Positions 6,341 to 8,270 of a stretch of 8,270 bases of DNA are shown here, in pieces. Position 1 is the stretch's first letter. Each line of letters opens with the position of its first letter. This DNA is from JABDLF01 sp041609715 (lineage in GTDB: Bacteria > Pseudomonadota > Gammaproteobacteria > Steroidobacterales > JABDLF01). A program made the translations under genes and the position numbers. The stretch spans positions 1 to 8,270 of the forward strand of contig JBFIQI010000101.1 of NCBI GenBank assembly GCA_041609715.1, read 5' to 3'. Under the pieces are notes generated by a model that was given only the letters and a program-made list of their open reading frames with translations, was not told the DNA's origin and ran no database searches.

Positions 6341-7645
6341 TTATGGATCACTGCCGCTGGAGGCGCCCTCGTCATTGACAAGATTGTCGATGGCCTCGTT
6401 GAGCACATCTTTACTAAGCTGGTAGGGATCCAGCTGCCAGATTTCCGACAGCACCTCATAGGCCATACGCGGTATGGCTTCGTAAACTCCCTCGGCATTG
6501 GCTGTGCCCAGTGCAGTAATACCAAACCACTCCTCATTCATGTTGTTACGGTTGGGCGAAAAATCGAACTGGTAACCGGCGTTGGTCCAGGACGCGTGGG
6601 TGTCGTGAATATCGAGATTCTCCTCCTGCAGGTACTTCCACCACTCGTCACGCCACTCGAACACGAATCCGCCGATGGCATTACCCTCTTCCTGCTTGCC
6701 ATAAGCCTTGTTGTACATTTCCTGCCATTGGTGCCGCAGGAAGCCGGCCTGGGCCGCCTGGTCTTCACGATCTTCCCTGGCGTTATATGCGTCGCTGCCA
6801 AATTCGAATAAAACAACAGGCAGATCGAGCTTCCTGTCCACTACTGCCCACAAATCGGTGAAACTCTTGCCCCGATACACATTGGTCCCCATCACATCCA
6901 GCTCGGTGCAGATCTCGGCGATGAGGTCCAGGTACTGAAGGTCGCCGTTCACAATGGTGAACGGATGATGCTGGTCGATTTTCTTGCCGGCCACTATCAG
7001 CTCATGGAAGAGGCTGTAGAGGTAGCGCGCCTTCGCCGCATGTTGTTCACCTTGCGGGATGTTTTCGATCTCGAAACTGGACCAGGAAAGGCCGTAATTG
7101 CTTTCGTTACCCAGCGCGAACATCAGCACCCCGGGGACGTCCTTGTACTTTTCGATGGTGGCGATAGTTTCCTCGAACAGCGTTGCTCGCGTGAGTGGAT
7201 CCGAATAGTCGGTGAAGGCGACCCATTTGCCCTCGAGTTCAAGGCCATAACGTCCAACCAGCGGATTGATCACGGTCATAATGCCGTGCTTTTTGTAGAT
7301 ATAAGTCACCCACTCGGGGGGGATCAGGCCAAAGCTACGCACGGCGTTGACCCCGGCTGCCTTCATCAGGCCAAATTCGTAATCGAGAACCCTCCTGATG
7401 AAGTCTTCGGGCTCGCCCCACAGGTTGTAGGAGTAATTCGTGCCCCTGGGCGAATAACCCCAGACCATTCCCTTGATGTAAAAGTCCTCACCGTTGACCA
7501 GCAGCTTCCAACCGTTTGCGTCTTTATAGGCTTCCACTTTGTCGGCGGGCGGCGCGGCGCAGGCCAGCAGCAACGACAAGGCAATGACCAAACCTGCATT
7601 GCCGCCAGTTTTTCCAAGCCATCTAAAAAAGTTCAGACCCGCCAT
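6341..7645 (-). CDS. clan GH-A glycoside hydrolase-like lipoprotein
   Basis: A 434-residue probable outer-membrane lipoprotein. The N-terminus is a type II signal peptide with lipobox LLAC, Cys29 being the lipidated residue. Residue +2 is Ala, so there is no Asp inner-membrane retention signal. After a short linker comes a TIM-barrel-like domain: FYIKGMVWGYSPRG (55-68), GVNAVRSFG (98-106), MFALGNES (175-182), DVMGTNVYRG (250-259), PVVLFEFGSDAY (276-287) and GGFVFEWRDEWWK (325-337). Glu181 after Asn180 fits the acid/base of clan GH-A and Glu281 the nucleophile, 100 residues apart. The closest style is the GH2 barrel or the GH72-like glucanosyltransferases. Substrate is unknown, and transglycosylation is as possible as hydrolysis. 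AAAGGGA precedes the ATG at 7645. It begins 33 bases after the Rieske gene and is probably the last gene of the operon. Confidence 0.8.
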   Translation of the reverse strand: MAGLNFFRWLGKTGGNAGLVIALSLLLACAAPPADKVEAYKDANGWKLLVNGEDFYIKGMVWGYSPRGTNYSYNLWGEPEDFIRRVLDYEFGLMKAAGVNAVRSFGLIPPEWVTYIYKKHGIMTVINPLVGRYGLELEGKWVAFTDYSDPLTRATLFEETIATIEKYKDVPGVLMFALGNESNYGLSWSSFEIENIPQGEQHAAKARYLYSLFHELIVAGKKIDQHHPFTIVNGDLQYLDLIAEICTELDVMGTNVYRGKSFTDLWAVVDRKLDLPVVLFEFGSDAYNAREDREDQAAQAGFLRHQWQEMYNKAYGKQEEGNAIGGFVFEWRDEWWKYLQEENLDIHDTHASWTNAGYQFDFSPNRNNMNEEWFGITALGTANAEGVYEAIPRMAYEVLSEIWQLDPYQLSKDVLNEAIDNLVNDEGASSGSDP

Positions 7646-7678
7646 GGCAACGTCCCTTTCATTTATGAGCTCATTTGA

Positions 7679-8032
7679 TCAGCCTGTGGGATAAACCACA
7701 ACTTGTCCATCCACGACCCGTGCGCTTATTTTCGACAGGCTGTCGCCCAGGCAAGGCCCGCCCACGCACATACCCGTGTCGATCTCAAAAATTGCGCCGT
7801 GCGCCGAGCACATGATCAAAGACTTGTCCTTGGTGAGGAACCGATGGGGGCCCCAGTTCAGCATTCGCCCGGCGTGGGGGCAGACATTTAAGTAGGCGAA
7901 GACGTCGCGGTCTTTTCGAACCACGAATCCATGCAGGGGCCAGTCGCCCCGCTCGATAACAAAACCTTTCGCGCCCGGATCTTCGATCTCCTCCAGCGAA
8001 CAAACGACCGTTCCTTCCCGCCCTTCAGTCAT
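7679..8032 (-). CDS. small Rieske [2Fe-2S] ferredoxin-like protein
   Basis: A 117-residue protein made of a single Rieske domain, with no signal peptide or membrane anchor, so probably cytoplasmic. The cluster ligands are visible as CPH (Cys51, His53) and CSAH (Cys75, His78). A 21-residue gap separates them. The Pro-loop region reads GMCVGGPCLGD (87-97). Such proteins pass single electrons to oxygenases or reductases (NirD-like or dioxygenase ferredoxins). No oxygenase or reductase partner is visible in the window. Cys89 and Cys94 are extra cysteines beside the cluster. The ATG at 8030-8032 has only a weak ribosome-binding site. It sits 48 bases after the ampG-like gene and 33 before the glycosidase lipoprotein, all on the same strand. 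Confidence 0.9.
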   Translation of the reverse strand: MTEGREGTVVCSLEEIEDPGAKGFVIERGDWPLHGFVVRKDRDVFAYLNVCPHAGRMLNWGPHRFLTKDKSLIMCSAHGAIFEIDTGMCVGGPCLGDSLSKISARVVDGQVVVYPTG

Positions 8033-8080
8033 TGCTTCGTTGCCTGGCGGGAATAGCGACAGCCCTGATCGTTGTCTGCC

Positions 8081-8270
8081 CTAGCCACTGGCCGGATCCT
8101 CGTCCTGCTTGCCCGCCCGCGCCAGCCAGCCATCATGCTGTCGGGCCACGTAAATGGCCAGCAGAATCGCGGGCACCCCGATCGCGGCGGCGTACAGAAA
8201 AAAGCCCAGCCACCCCAGCGCCTCCTGAACGTCGCCGGAATAGCCGGCTAGAAACTTAGGCAAGAGCGCC
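8081..8270 (-). CDS. C-terminus of an AmpG-like MFS permease (partial)
   Basis: Only the last 62 or so codons are in the window; the frame remains open to the right edge. ALLPKFLAGYSGD followed by EALGWLGFF, one hydrophobic segment (WLGFF through AIYVA) and a short polar tail match the end of AmpG/PAT-family major facilitator permeases. In those proteins 'ALL...G..G..AE..GW..FF' precedes the last membrane helix. AmpG imports anhydro-muropeptides from the periplasm for cell-wall recycling; other members of the family carry other solutes. The TTG at 8263 is an internal Leu codon, not the start. Length and substrate residues cannot be judged from this fragment. It is the most upstream visible gene of the leftward operon. 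Confidence 0.72.
   Translation of the reverse strand, partial: ALLPKFLAGYSGDVQEALGWLGFFLYAAAIGVPAILLAIYVARQHDGWLARAGKQDEDPASG

Noticed and set aside
5987..6811. A 274-codon plus-strand frame overlapping the DUF6763-like gene
   Set aside because: It is a different frame of a convincing gene with a strong ribosome-binding site, then antisense to the lipoprotein gene. Its product is Arg/Trp-rich with no domain.
6965..7678. A 237-codon plus-strand open frame antisense to the GH-A lipoprotein
   Set aside because: The opposite strand encodes a lipoprotein signal peptide and glycosidase motifs. This frame has no recognisable domain and no ribosome-binding site, so it is a shadow.

Overview
The window looks like ordinary chromosome from a gammaproteobacterium, probably a free-living aquatic one. 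It is moderately GC-rich. The signs are a TonB-dependent receptor of the 'EEIVVTxR' type common in marine Proteobacteria, a TrmB, a MarC protein, a small acidic protein resembling the gammaproteobacterial DUF6763 family, and the tail of an AmpG-type permease. No transposase, integrase, phage gene, CRISPR array or toxin-antitoxin pair was seen. The organism assignment is inference from protein style only.

Layout, left to right: tRNA-Gly(CCC) on the minus strand (2-75), with a candidate stable-RNA promoter behind it. Then a roughly 290-base leader rich in GC palindromes and a plus-strand TonB-dependent outer-membrane receptor, whose best start may be a CTG at 366 rather than the ATG at 279. Convergent to it is a minus-strand 602-residue polytopic membrane protein resembling the STT3/PglB oligosaccharyltransferase fold (2582-4390). 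It keeps the probable metal-binding and loop-5 residues but lacks the WWDYG acceptor motif. Divergent from that is trmB (4473-5195), which meets marC (5199-5825, minus) tail to tail with 3 bases between. Between marC and the next plus-strand gene is a perfect 9-bp hairpin; a DUF6763-like gene follows (5962-6252). From 6341 to the right edge all genes are on the minus strand and form a probable operon, transcribed as ampG-like permease (cut by the edge), a small Rieske ferredoxin, then a clan GH-A glycosidase-like lipoprotein.

Genes left of 6300 alternate in strand and are mostly single transcription units, so they share little functional logic. The coherent unit is the right-hand operon: a lipoprotein with a glycoside-hydrolase-like active site in the envelope plus an inner-membrane permease of the muropeptide-importer family suggests periplasmic glycan processing and uptake, with a Rieske protein of unknown partner in between. 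The two observations most worth following are this operon and the STT3-like protein with the altered acceptor motif. Neither can be called new without homology and structure searches.
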